A stretch of 64,000 nt of DNA. Source: Epiperipatus broadwayi. Taxonomy: Eukaryota > Onychophora > Udeonychophora > Euonychophora > Peripatidae. Of this stretch, positions 35,401-46,418 are shown piece after piece. How positions within the stretch are numbered: the stretch's first letter is position 1; each line of letters begins with the position of its first letter. The DNA is taken from the NCBI GenBank assembly GCA_028023455.1, contig JAQFVV010000513.1:62001-126000 (forward strand), given 5' to 3'. Made by a program: the position numbers and the translations under genes. A model generated the notes under the pieces. It did not search any database. It was not told where the DNA came from and saw only the letters and a program-made list of their open reading frames with translations.

Positions 35401-35643
35401 TCATGGGATTTTATCTTTATCAATTATTCTTCCCAAATCATTATTTCCCAATATGTTTGTTGAAAAAGACTGTGCCTTACCATCTTGAGTAAAAACTCCA
35501 CTTGTTAACTTTTGAATAGAATCTAGTGAATCTTTTGTTAAATACCTCTCCATGTTTGGCATTTTATTTTTACAATTAAATCTTTTTCTCCATATATTAT
35601 ATAAGTAATTATAAGGTTGTAAATTATATATGTAAACTTTCAA
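35401..35643 (-). CDS. Unrecognised 80-codon frame of balanced composition
   Basis: The frame read leftwards from 35643 gives 80 residues, including 'KMPNMERYLTKDSLDSIQ' and 'GVFTQDGKAQSFSTNILGNN', ending 'KDKIP'. The second half (about 35401-35570) has a protein-like mix of charged, polar and Gly/Ser residues, unlike the Phe/Ile/Leu/Asn-rich chance frames around it. The first part is tyrosine/asparagine-rich and probably not coding. I do not recognise a family. It might be a terminal exon or a transposon remnant. I see no clear splice signals. Confidence 0.25.
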   Translation of the reverse strand: MKVYIYNLQPYNYLYNIWRKRFNCKNKMPNMERYLTKDSLDSIQKLTSGVFTQDGKAQSFSTNILGNNDLGRIIDKDKIP

Positions 35644-36900
35644 GTAATATCAATTGTAAATATTCATTTTTATTTAAATATGAAAATACATATCCTAATG
35701 AAGTTCTTACCTATAATAATGAAGCTCACCATCATTGGATGTAATTTACCTCTTCAAAATGTTAGAAAAACATTTGATATTTATATTATTAAAAAATAAT
35801 ATATTTAGGATTAGTTATCATCAAAGAAAGTTGAGTTTAAAAAAAAATGTATTCAAAGACAATCGTCCATTATTTTGACATAGTTTTTGATTTAAAAATA
35901 AATCTTTTATAAAAAAAATTGCATCATAATCATTAATTTGTAAACTAATTATTCATTAATTTTGCCTCAGGTTAAAACAGTCAATCAGAAATTAGCCATC
36001 TTCTTTGTAGCTTTATTATAACAATAGGGTACTGTTGTTCATGCTAAATGGTCTATATAATGCTGACATCTTTAGATTTTGTAAAAAAATTAATAAGTTA
36101 AATTTGTAACATTGGGGAAAAGGGAAGCTATGAACCACCACAAATCATAATATAAGGTTATAAATAGGTTTAAATGATGTAGAATAGTTAATGATCATAG
36201 CAATATTATGATGCCTATACAATGTCAAAATAAAGAAAAGACATTACTTACTTTCATTCAATTCATACAAATGTTTCTTAGGAATGTTTTTTTTTTTTTT
36301 ATCTTATCCATGCTCAAGAGTTTATTCTAGTTTCTTTTAATATTTGATCATGGCTTCTTGTCTTTCCAATCTGTACTAAATCTACCGTTTCCAAAGCTAT
36401 ACTTTTATATTTTGTAATCTTATTTTTTCTGCTTTCATAATATCATATCACACTATTTAAATATACATGTATATGCAAAGAAATACTTTTATACTTTTTG
36501 AGGTTTTTTTAAAACCATATGATGGATTTTATATGGGGGGTGGGTACATGATTTTTTTTGGTTAAATTAATATTAGTTAGCATTTTTATGGTTCTGAAGA
36601 CTGACAAAATTAGAATTTAAAAATTAATAAATAAGATTTGGAGTCTTATTAAAATCAAAAAAATGTCAGAAAAAAGAATCCTTACTATTTCTTAAAATGA
36701 ATATTTTTATTTTTTTTTTTAAAAAGTAATTGAAGTTAGTCAAGTAATTTAAAAGTGATATCATCATATATTTTGAGGTTGCTAAATTTCTTTAAAAAAT
36801 AGATTAAGAAAAAAAAGTAAAATGAATATATCTAATTTTTAAAGAAAGGAAGATGCATTCATTTAATGTAAATTTTAGAAATCGAATGATCTATGAAATA
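35644..36900. other. A/T-rich DNA, no gene recognised
   Basis: No coding or repeat feature beyond homopolymer runs such as poly-T at about 36287-36300. Confidence 0.4.
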
Positions 36901-36915
36901 AAAAGTATGCTCTTT

Positions 36916-37010
36916 TTTTTTCCATATGTCAAATGTGTTGACCGGGGAACGAACCTGGGCCAGCTGCTTGGAAGGCAGCTATGCTAACCACTAGGCCGTT
37001 AACGCTTGAT
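36916..37010 (-). mobile_element. tRNA-derived SINE, family A, with perfect 15-bp target duplication
   Basis: On the minus strand the element reads 'ttaacggcctagtggttagc', a tRNA-like A-box region, then a B-box-like 'aggttcgttcccc', then 'ttgacatatgg' and an A-rich tail (poly-T at 36914-36921 on the plus strand). It is flanked by a perfect direct repeat, aaaagtatgctcttt, at 36901-36915 and 37011-37025. It matches the copy at 4185-4281. Perfect duplication and an intact A tail indicate recent retroposition. Confidence 0.9.
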
Positions 37011-37025
37011 AAAAGTATGCTCTTT

Positions 37026-38029
37026 GTATGCCTTACACCTACAAAAAACATGTATATGTGTATGTTAATAAAATGTACTTAGATATATAGTACAGGGAAA
37101 CTTCATTCATATTCTCTTTTTATTCATGCAAACACAATCTATATTTAAAATATATTATATTAACTGAAATATTCCTAAAATTAACATCACTTGTGAAGAA
37201 TAGTAAGATTATAGGTTATTAAAATCATTGAAGCTTTCAGCATTTCTAATAACTGGTTGATAAAAATAGATGTATGGAAATAATATCTTTTGATTTTGAT
37301 AATAAATTAATCAAGTACTTCTTCCTATCCCAATATAGTATAAATTTATTTGAGAGAAAAAGAACGTAAATATACTTACACACGCACACACATATATATT
37401 AAAATTTCTATATGTACATAATTTAAAATCATATCTATGTTTTTTTCTACTTTTAGCTACATGCTTCCACATCACAATTAATTTTTTTAAAGAAATCCTT
37501 CACTAATGTTTTTTCTCTTTACCATGTTTTATACATATATAATTCAAAATATTTTTGATTTAAAATATTTTCTCTGTTTTATTGTTTTTTTTTTTGATAT
37601 GTTAGTTTTATTGGACATATAAAATTTTGCCGTTTATTATATAATTTTAGAGTTATTGGGAAATTTGTATCTTCAACCAAATACATACAAAATCAGTAAG
37701 GAATTAGGGAAAGTAAACAATTATAGTAATAATAAATTATATAGTTAATTGTTTGGAGATGAAGTAATATTTGAACACCAAGTTGGAAGGTCAATTACAA
37801 TGAGTTCATTCAATTAACTAGATTGATACATTTTTTAGATGGACATTGATCCAATAACTTTTACGTTGTCTGTTGACTTCACTAACAAGTTAAATTATAA
37901 AAGGCAGTAGATTCATTAATATAACATTATATCATTGTTATAATAATGTTTTCTATTAACTTTTCTTGGCATTATTTGCTTAATATAATTTAATCATTAT
38001 TATCATAATATTTTGAACTATTATTGATC
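37026..38029. other. A/T-rich DNA, no gene recognised
   Basis: No feature recognised on either strand. Confidence 0.4.
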
Positions 38030-38215
38030 CATGGGTTGATCCAAGTATAACTCAGTTTCTCTAATTTGCAGCTTTTCTTTCCCATCTCATTTCAGAAAAC
38101 TTACTTATTTCATCCATCAATGTCCCACATGGTCTTTTTCTAGATCTTTTACAATTGTTTGTGATTACATTCAAATATCAGCCTTTCAAGCTAATTGTGC
38201 ATGAGCTTTGCGAGT
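38030..38215 (-). mobile_element. RTE-type LINE, short 3' fragment
   Basis: The block 'ttcatccatcaatgtcccac' followed by 'tttttctagatcttttacaa' (about 38109-38155) corresponds to 'ttatccatccatttcccatg' and 'tttctaggtcttttacaatc' in the minus-strand RTE copy near 49870-49920. Flanking bases also align loosely. The fragment is too short and diverged to give a frame. Confidence 0.6.
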
Positions 38216-38522
38216 GTTAATAATAAATGAATACTTTCCCCTCCAATACAAGATATAGTATTTATGCAGGAATAAAATGAATCCACATATTCCTACAACT
38301 CAAATGCTTATATATGAGCAAATCTGAAGTACTGGCAAGGAAAGCATGAAGACAGACCACTCACTTTAAATTGCTATCTACGATATCTGAATGAATGACA
38401 TTGGTGAAATTGTCTAGAATTTACTAAACGTCACTCTAACTGAAACATGATCTAACTTAAAACTTTTAGAAGCATCACTATTATATCTTTTTCTTTACTT
38501 TTTTGCATTTCTTCATATATTC

Positions 38523-39052
38523 ATATATATTAATTTTTTATAACTCTTCTCATATACATTCTAATGCAATTTTTTATATAATTCCTCCTTTATTTTTCTA
38601 ACAATTTCAACTATCCTGCACTCTTCACCAGAGCTTTGTACTCATTAACTTTATTAATCATTTATATCTTTTCTTTTTCTTAGAAGTATTATTCTTATAT
38701 CTTCTCCTTTACTTTTTTTTTTGCATTTCTTGATATATATTACTTTTTTTATAAATCTCATATATAAACTGTTGGAACAATAAAGGAGTATAAAAATTTG
38801 CATTAGAGTTTATATGAGGATATTTATAAAAAAAAGTAATATATATGAATATCTGAAGAGATGCAAAAAATGTAAAAGAGAAGATATAAGAATAATATTA
38901 CTACTAAGAAGAAAAGACATAAAGGATTAATAAAATTAAAAGGAAACAAGGCTCTGAAGAACATTGCAGGACAGTTGAAACTGATAGAAAAATAAAGGAT
39001 GAATTATATAAAAATGTGCATTAGAGTGTATGTGAGAAAGTAATATACACAA
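38523..39052. repeat. Imperfect long inverted repeat (foldback) with extra partial copies
   Basis: The left arm (about 38535-38770) is complementary to the right arm (about 38808-39052), with indels and an estimated four-fifths match. The stretch just before it (38478-38530) repeats part of the left arm directly, and the spacer (38779-38815) repeats part of the right arm. Both arms contain a short motif, CTGAAGA...GTTGAAAC on the plus strand at 38953-38981, and a variant on the minus strand at 38602-38634. The same motif is found in other repeats. There is no open frame. Confidence 0.8.
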
Positions 39053-39455
39053 ATGTTTTCTGTTGTTAATTTATTGCATTTTGCAAACACTATATTGGCT
39101 ATATGTTTAATTTTAGGTAAAAATAAATAATAATTTAAATTTACTTAAATATCATCAATCTGTTTGTTATATAATAAAATATATAAGCTAGCTTATTTAG
39201 TCTATTGCATTTATAATGTTTTTAATATATATAATTTGATTATTCCTCATGATCTTGCTTCAGTCCATCCCCAAACACTGTATATTACATATTTAGAGTT
39301 TTTGTAAAAAAAAAAAAAACAACAACATACTTTTAATGTTTTGACAAACACTACTATTTTTTCTGCTTTTATTTAAACTATTTATGAAGATCAAATTTCA
39401 ACTCTAATTTAAAAAGATTCTCAGCAGTTTGTGATCATTTACATAAATGATAATA

Positions 39456-39900
39456 TGTAATATAGGGTATATGAGCACAGACTTTCACACACCCCACCTC
39501 TCTCCACTCTATCTAATAACACTGATACACCTAAACACATATATGCTGAAAAGATAAATAATCACCACAATAATCTCGGCCTCAGGGTGGCCTTTGAGCA
39601 TTCCATCATCAGATTTTCAATTGGATGGATGGTTGAAGAGTTGGAGTGTGGAGTGGATTGAAGCCTGTCCATTAAACTATGAGGATAGTCTATCTTAATA
39701 TATATCTGAGCACTTATACTATATATGTGTGGAAAGATGATAGTCTGGACCAACTGATGATTGCTGGTTTAGCATGAAATACGTTTATTGGTGATTATTT
39801 ATCTTTTCAGCATATATGTGTTTAGGTGTATCAGTGTTATTAGATAGAGTGGAGAGAGGTGGGTGGTGTGAAAGTCTGTGCTCATATACCCTATATTACA
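39456..39900. mobile_element. MITE-like repeat M1, double-armed copy (112-bp terminal inverted repeats)
   Basis: The left arm 39456-39567 begins tgtaatatagggtatatgag. The right arm 39789-39900 is its reverse complement with only about two differences. TA occurs immediately outside both ends (39454-39455, 39901-39902), compatible with a TA target duplication. The 220-bp interior matches the single-armed copy at 15812-16150. No coding capacity, so it is a non-autonomous element. The TA target suggests Tc1/mariner or a related superfamily, but that is inference. Confidence 0.85.
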
Positions 39901-39944
39901 TATATATAGCCACAGGTATATAACAAGCCCGTGTTTCAGTTATA

Positions 39945-40365
39945 AATGATAATAATAATTAGGGGTTACTCCACTACACATGTGCTGGATAGATTTAAAC
40001 ATTCAATGAATACTCTATTTTCCAAACATAAGATAAAAGTTTTTTGAAAAGAGAGAATAAAACCACTCTATCTTTTTAAGCTAAATGTATATGTGTAGGC
40101 AAATCTTAAGCATTTGTAAATGAGAGCATGAAGATATTAAATAATCACTTTCAATTCCTTTTACAATGTTTTAATGAAGGATGCTTGGAGATTAAAAACA
40201 TAGCGCTATATAAATGAAGGTTTGGAAATATAAGTAGAAGTTCTAATTCTGAAGAAGATTGCTGGGTCAATCGAAACTGTCATAGTAGGTTATAAAAATA
40301 GCATTGTAAAACAGTAATAAAGAACATAGATGATTTAATATTATTAAATAAATAACTTTTATATA
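39945..40365. repeat. Dispersed repeat R2, composite copy
   Basis: The minus strand of 39950-40140 matches R2 at 9969-10150, including 'taatatcttcatgctctc' read in reverse from about 40140. After it, on the plus strand, come 'aacatagcgctatataaatg' (40198-40217) and, at the end, 'aataaataact' (40347-40357), both R2 terminal blocks. The motif CTGAAGA...CAATCGAAAC lies inside at 40249-40277. The locus thus combines inverted and direct R2 parts. Confidence 0.7.
40249..40277 (+). other. Hammerhead-core-like motif (stem GATTG/CAATC)
   Basis: Sequence in order: CTGAAGA, one A, GATTG, a six-base loop, CAATC, GAAAC. The five-base stem is perfect. A hammerhead ribozyme has CUGANGA, stem II, then GAAA; here one extra A precedes the stem. 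Related copies are at 38953-38981, 38602-38634 (minus), 56326-56353 (minus) and 61836-61860 (minus). I did not find convincing stems I and III, so catalytic activity is unproven. Confidence 0.35.
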
Positions 40366-41299
40366 TAAATGATAATAGAGTTATATATTTTGGAGAATTA
40401 ATTGAATTTTATTATAGCTCTGATAATTTTTTTAAATTTACAAACAATCCAGAGCAAATTTTTGAATATAAGATATTTTTTATATTATAATTTTTTTTCA
40501 AATGTGCACTTGGTATATTTTTCAAAATTGCTAAAATTTTGAAGCAGGTCTACTTTTTGAAAAACTATTGTTATCTATCTTTTTTTTTTCTTTTTGTTCC
40601 ACGCAAATGCTAACATCCAGTATTGAATGTTGTGAGCTTGATTTTTTTTTTTTTTAAATATTATTTTGCTAATAATATAATAGATAAATAAATACCTTAA
40701 GCCTTTAAATATTATTTTATTTTTAATTATTTTATTCTCCTCGTTTAAAACTTCATAACTAACACATTATTTCTTGTTAGATAAAACCAGTAATTTTAGA
40801 ATAAATACATTATATTTATTTTTCTGTCTTATTTTAATAATTTTTAATTTCTAATTTCTAAATGCTTAATTATATCCTGTTAATAATCACTTAATTAAAT
40901 TTGGAATTTTAAATTTACAAATCTGAATTTTTCTTTTTGTTTAACTAGATTTAGCTATCTTTACTGCTTTTGTGATTTGTTTATTTATTTATTTTTTGTA
41001 TCCCAGATAATTATACTTCAATGAGCTAAACTATGTTTGCACTATGAAATCGACCTCTATATGAGAATATTGTAGCATTACTATCTATTTGTCCATTGAG
41101 TATGCAAACTTATATGGTGGATGGTTGTAGAGTGGGGTAAGTACTTTTGTTTGAGACAATTGTCTATCAGTCTCACACAGTCTGGCTAGATTATCATGAT
41201 TGGAAGATTATTCATTGAAGTAACAGGAATAATAACATTATAAGTAGTAGTAATAAAACAAGATCAGGAAAATACTAAAGATAAATTTGCATAAATCTT
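40366..41299. other. A/T-rich DNA, no gene recognised
   Basis: Homopolymer-rich A/T sequence with no recognised feature. Confidence 0.4.
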
Positions 41300-44120
41300 T
41301 TTTTAAAAACATAAGAATATGGAATGTACAATCTTTACTTGTTGTAAAGTATTCAAGACTAAGGATATTTCAATACATAAGGCTGATATAGCTCTTTTTA
41401 ATGAAGCTCATCTTCCATAGGGAGTAGTTTAAAAGGATAGTTAGATGGATGCAATTTTTTTGGAAGGCAGATTGATTATTGAAAGAAAAATATATGATGT
41501 TAGATTTACTACATGGTTTTATTTAATAATTTCTATTTTTGAAATTTCTCATGGTTTAAATAAAAGGCTTACCTTGCATAATGGTATCAATGCTCATATT
41601 AGTAGTGTATGTTCTCTAAAATTATATTTAAAGAACATAGAGAAATAAAGCTTTTGTTTCTTGTTGGACAACATTATTACAGTAGTATCGATCAAGTTTT
41701 TTTCTTGAAGATTTTAATCCTGTGTTGATACAAATAGTAGACTTTTGCTAAAAAATTGCTAGCAATAAAGATATTAATGCTATAAATTCAAATGATCTAC
41801 TGTTTCTTGTATACAACACATGGGTTGATTATCAGCTACATTTTGTTTTGTTAGAGAAATCACTATAAAGGAACATGGATGAACTCAAACTTAAAAACAG
41901 TAGCATTTAATAGATTGCACTATAGTTTGAAATTAGAATATATTATTGGACAAATCTTGGATTAGTACACTATATAATTAAAATAAGTTACTTTAAAAAT
42001 AGAACTTATTTTCATCATATTTGCAAGAAAATTGATACTCTTTTGAAATATCTGCCATACATGCTATGTACTAATTTGGATTTTTAGGATTGTTCTTTTA
42101 CCAATGACATTGAATTTTTTATAGATGCATGTTTTAAATAGAATTATATTCTTTTAATTCGAAAGAATCATAACTGTTTTTATTTTTTATAATGATCTTA
42201 TTATTAGTAAGGGGATAGAGAGGAAACAGTATTTTTAGCTTAGCAGAATAAAAAAAATTAATTGTACAACCTTCATAATAAATACAGAAATTTAAAGATA
42301 TGCAAGAAGGCCTAAAAAATGATTATTGGATTAAAAATGCAAAGGAGATACAGACATTTTGTGTTTCCTATGTCCTGAGGGTATCCAAATACCAATAAGG
42401 CAGGGATGAAATAATTAACTTGCGCAGAAATTTGTATATAATAATATTTATTCAACAATTAAAATAATCGTGTAAAACATTAAAAATGCGATAATCCATA
42501 AATTCACATAAGCTATCATTTATCCTCGATTGGAAATAGATATTATTCAGACAAGGAATCAACCAATTTCACATACGTGTTTTCAAATTTAAAATTCTCT
42601 TGCACATATACATCCATATTAGCAAATACATATAGTTCTTTTAGCAATATCTCTCATTCAGCAATTTTTAACAGACATTATACTATTTTTGTATACAAAC
42701 AAACTCTAAAGTTTGCAATATGAGTCTTGCATTGGTGGTTGAGAAGTCAGAGCGACTGCCTTGCGCTTGCAGGCAGTTGCCCGGGCTGCGAGTTCGCATC
42801 CCGACCGTTGCTATGACACTTAAAAAAAAAAAAAGTTTGCAATATGAGTGCTTTCTTGTCACACCCAATTTACACTTTTACTTAACCATAACTCCACTGT
42901 TACTTTTCACTTGCAATATAATTAACTTCAGTTAATTATCATTTTTTCAGGAACCAGTTTTATTGACCACAAATACTTCTTCTCCAACAAATCATTTAGA
43001 CTGCGTAGAGTTTTTTTACTTTACTAATTTGCAGTAAATGCCTTTATTTGTCCAGAAATATTATTCAATTTAATTGGTTATTTTGGTGATCTTTTTGTAG
43101 ATTTTCTAGAGTAGTTTTTTAAAAGGGAAGTATTTTTTAAGTGAAATTGTGATGCAATTTGATAGAAGAATTTTAAAATTTAAATTGATTAAAAATGGAA
43201 AGAACTTTTTGCATTCCAAATTTATAGTGTGTTGATGATTGGGCAATTTTTGTCACTTCAAAGAGATGGTTTACAAAATATACTAAATCTTTTGAATATA
43301 ATATATAATATTTTTGATTTAGTAGTTTATGTTCAAAATATTCAAGTTTTTATCAATTGGTGATGGAAAAAATCCTTCGAAACTTTTATCTTGAATGGCT
43401 AATTTACTTGACAATGTAAGCCAATTTAAATATTTTGGTAGTTTTATAAGTAGAAAACTATTCTTAAATGTTGAAGTGTAGCATAGACACCAAGATACTG
43501 AAGTTAAAAGATATATTATCTAAAGAAATAATTACTGTAATTAAATTATCTGCATTTGGAACTGTTACTTTATGTAATTTATTGTATATAAGTGACACTT
43601 GGGCATCCTGGGCATCCTATTGACACATAATTAGAAATTTTTTATTTAAGGATGCTCATATTCATAAAATTTTGAACTACAATTTTCTAATGATTTAAAA
43701 ATCAATGGTTTACTTACTGGATGTAGTGTAAAATCACACCTTTTTGGAATTGGACATATGAAATGAAAGAACAGTACAAGATTTTCTGAAAGGAAGTTTT
43801 ATGATGAATGTGAATGAGCATAATTTTTATGAGAGAGATAAACTCTGTTTATATTATAAACATTAGAATATATTGGAGAGTTATGGACATCCATTGAAGT
43901 ATTCCATAAAGACGTTTTCTGAAAAAGAAGTGAAAAGATAGCATTTAAAAATATCAAACAAACCAAAAAAAATGGATCAGCATGTTCTATATGTAAATGT
44001 ATTTGTGGATCACAGATTGATTTATAAAATATTGCAAAAAAACTCATCATACTATATAAAGATTGTTGGTGGTGTTATTATTAATTTTTTTTTAATGTTT
44101 TTCTCCTGGAGAGTCGAATG
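41300..44120 (+). mobile_element. Eroded non-LTR retrotransposon (endonuclease and reverse-transcriptase remnants)
   Basis: Plus-strand translation across breaks gives an APE-type endonuclease opening: 'WNVQSL' (about 41321), then 'ADIALFNEAHLP'-like residues (about 41385-41420). A further part, 41445-41648, includes 'MDAIFLEGRLIIERKIYDV', and 'KGTWMNSNLKTVAFNRLHYS' lies near 41870-41930. After a poorly readable middle, reverse-transcriptase residues appear near 43230-43490: 'DDWAIFVTSKRDGLQNILN', then 'NVSQFKYFGSFISRKLFLN'. These correspond to the 'ADD' block and the 'F.YLGS..S' block of LINE polymerases. Stops and frameshifts are frequent and the ADD has lost its alanine. The SINE at 42726-42834 sits inside these limits. 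Confidence 0.7.
42726..42834 (+). mobile_element. tRNA-derived SINE, family B, with perfect target duplication
   Basis: A tRNA-like body ('ggtggttgagaagtcagagc' as A-box region, 'gagttcgcatcccg' as B box at 42789-42802) is followed by 'gctatgacactt' and an A13 tail (42822-42834). A perfect 15-bp direct repeat, gtttgcaatatgagt, flanks it (42711-42725 and 42835-42849). The body is G+C-rich and well preserved, so the insertion looks young. Its body differs from family A, although 'tatgacactt' is reminiscent of the family-A 'tttgacat' segment. Open frames across it are by-products. Confidence 0.92.
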
Positions 44121-44154
44121 GTCATACTCATTTACAAGTGGTAACTGCTGCTGA

Positions 44155-44370
<216 letters not shown>

Positions 44371-45895
44371 TTTCTCTGTATATCTGTCTGTCTATTTCTC
44401 CATCCATCTCCTCATCCTCTATCCATTTATTTATCTTAATGTCTATCTTTTTATATTGTTATCCATCTAATATAGAATAGAATTATGGTCAAGAAAACTC
44501 AAATAGAGTCTTGTTTTTATAAAACATTATTTCACAAATTATTTTTCGAATAATTACAGTTCAATAGTATTTAAATGTTGTAGTAAAATATCTACAAAAG
44601 AATTTTAAAAGTAAATATTTAATTGTCGTTTTGTAAATACTCTTAATATTTACCAACTCATTATTCATCTTTATAATACAACATTTAGCAGTACTACTAT
44701 ATGTATTGTACAGCTACTGAATTTTTTAAATTAATTCAAATTTTTATTAGCTATAAATTACAAATTTGTTTAAAATGTGATTTTTGGAAATCAATCGAAA
44801 TTTCATTCTAATAGGGGTCAAAGAAGTAATGCCAAATCAAAGATATATTTATTAACAAAAAAAAAAAAAAACAACAACATAATTTTTAAATTTTGGCATG
44901 GTATTTTCTATGGATCTCCGAGCATATGAAAGTTGGTCACAGGTGAATTTTGAATTTAAAAAATATTGATATTTTCGACCATCCTCTCTCCAAATGAAGA
45001 TGAATATTTAGCGATTTTAAAACATTTGAATTTTCATTTGAAGCACAATTAATTGAACTCCTCTGTTTGATCATATCTTGGGTTTGACAGATTTCTTGAA
45101 AACATGTCTAATACTCAAAAATATTAGTTATAACACAAAAAGAGAGTGTTAACAAGTTGACAAAGTCTATCTTCATTTTGATGAGTGTGCCTAGTTTGAA
45201 AATCAAAATCCTAATTCTTACTATTAATACAAAATAAGTGTGGGTACTTTTTTGGTAATTAGTTAAGAGAGCATCATATCCATTTTCATATTCTCCATGT
45301 TAGTGTTTGTACTCCAACATTGTGATGATCCCACTATTATTTTGCATTTACATAGGTATATAGATTACAACCTATGTGAATATTATTTAAAATAATAGTC
45401 AAATGGTATGTTATATGGAAATTTTCAACAAATTAAAACTCTGACAGTGATAGAGATAGTGCCATGATTTATGGATCTTGAGCTCCCATGATGACTGCAC
45501 TTAATCATGCCACAGTGGTAGAATGATAAACTTTTTAGTTCAAGGCCCAAGGATCATGGCTTAGGTCTATTGCTGTATTTGAACTTGTCATAAACTTTCA
45601 TGCAGGATATGTCTGCTTGTTTACATATATGTATTAATTCATCACATGCATTTAGCATACATGTACAAAAGGATATATTTTTTTAGAATGGCTCAGAAAT
45701 AGTATTTGAGCTTTTTATAAATGTCCATGCAATAAACCATTTTTATTATATCTTTGCATTTATGTATATCACATGCATTTATTATATTCACACTATATAT
45801 ATATCAGTGATGAAGCATGAATTTTTCAGGAATGGAAACACACTTCTTTTTTTTATAATGTTTTTATTTCACTTGCCACAACAATTTTTACATAA
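44371..45895. other. Intergenic DNA with a weak tRNA-like relic
   Basis: Mostly A/T-rich. Near 45506-45530 'catgccacagtggtagaatg' resembles a degraded A box. The phrase 'gatttatggatcttgag' at 45465-45481 recurs as 'gattcatggaccttgag' at 55364-55380, so a degraded SINE-like repeat may be present. No coding gene seen. Confidence 0.35.
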
Positions 45896-46160
45896 TAGCA
45901 AAGCCACTATTAACAATAGAATGACTCAACACAAATGCACATATAAAAGAGCACAGACAAATAATGACAATTCATCAATACTTCTGGAGCACTCAAAAAG
46001 GACTGGTCACATATTTGAACCCTCTAACCCTGGGATAGTATGCATTGAGAAGAATGACTGTAAATGAAAAATCAAATAAGCATACTTTATTACTAGCAAC
46101 AATAACTCTATTAACAGACATGACACTTGCTTTGATATTTCCAAACATTGGGCTAATTAA
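45896..46160 (+). pseudogene. Penelope-like element remnant: GIY-YIG endonuclease C-terminus (copy 2)
   Basis: Translation gives 'ATINNRMTQHKCTYKRAQTN' (about 45904-45963), 'SSILLEHSKRTGHIFEPSNP' (about 45973-46032) and, after a stop near 46063, 'FITSNNNSINRHDTCFDISK' (about 46084-46145) ending 'HWAN' before TAA at 46158. This order (R..QH, then H....GH.F, then NN.SINR...F.IS..W) is the C-terminal half of the GIY-YIG domain of Penelope-like elements. The YIG part upstream is missing. Its residues differ strongly from copy 1 at 18724-19032, so it belongs to another Penelope lineage. It is 5'-truncated and non-functional. Confidence 0.8.
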
Positions 46161-46352
46161 ATAATTTAAATATAATTTGCATATTGCCATTTACATTCTA
46201 CTCTGCACTAATAGTTTTTTTGTGGCTATGAATATGAGGCTAAATGCCTCAAAAGTGCTCAGCAGTCAAGTATTTTATCAATTCATATAAGTATTTATTA
46301 TACCTTCTCTTTCCAGCACCTCAACATGCTTGTAATTTTGTTGCAATAGCAC

Positions 46353-46353
46353 C

Positions 46354-46414
<61 letters not shown>
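46353..46414. repeat. (TA)n microsatellite
   Basis: About 60 bp of TA units with one phase change near 46377. Confidence 0.95.

Positions 46415-46418
<4 letters not shown>

Noticed and set aside
40249-40277. Calling a confirmed hammerhead ribozyme
   Set aside because: The core has an extra base before stem II and I could not find stems I and III, so it is reported only as a resemblance.
42720-42935. 71-residue frame across SINE family B
   Set aside because: It lies over a tRNA-like element, its poly-A tail and the target duplication; the G+C-rich composition comes from the SINE.
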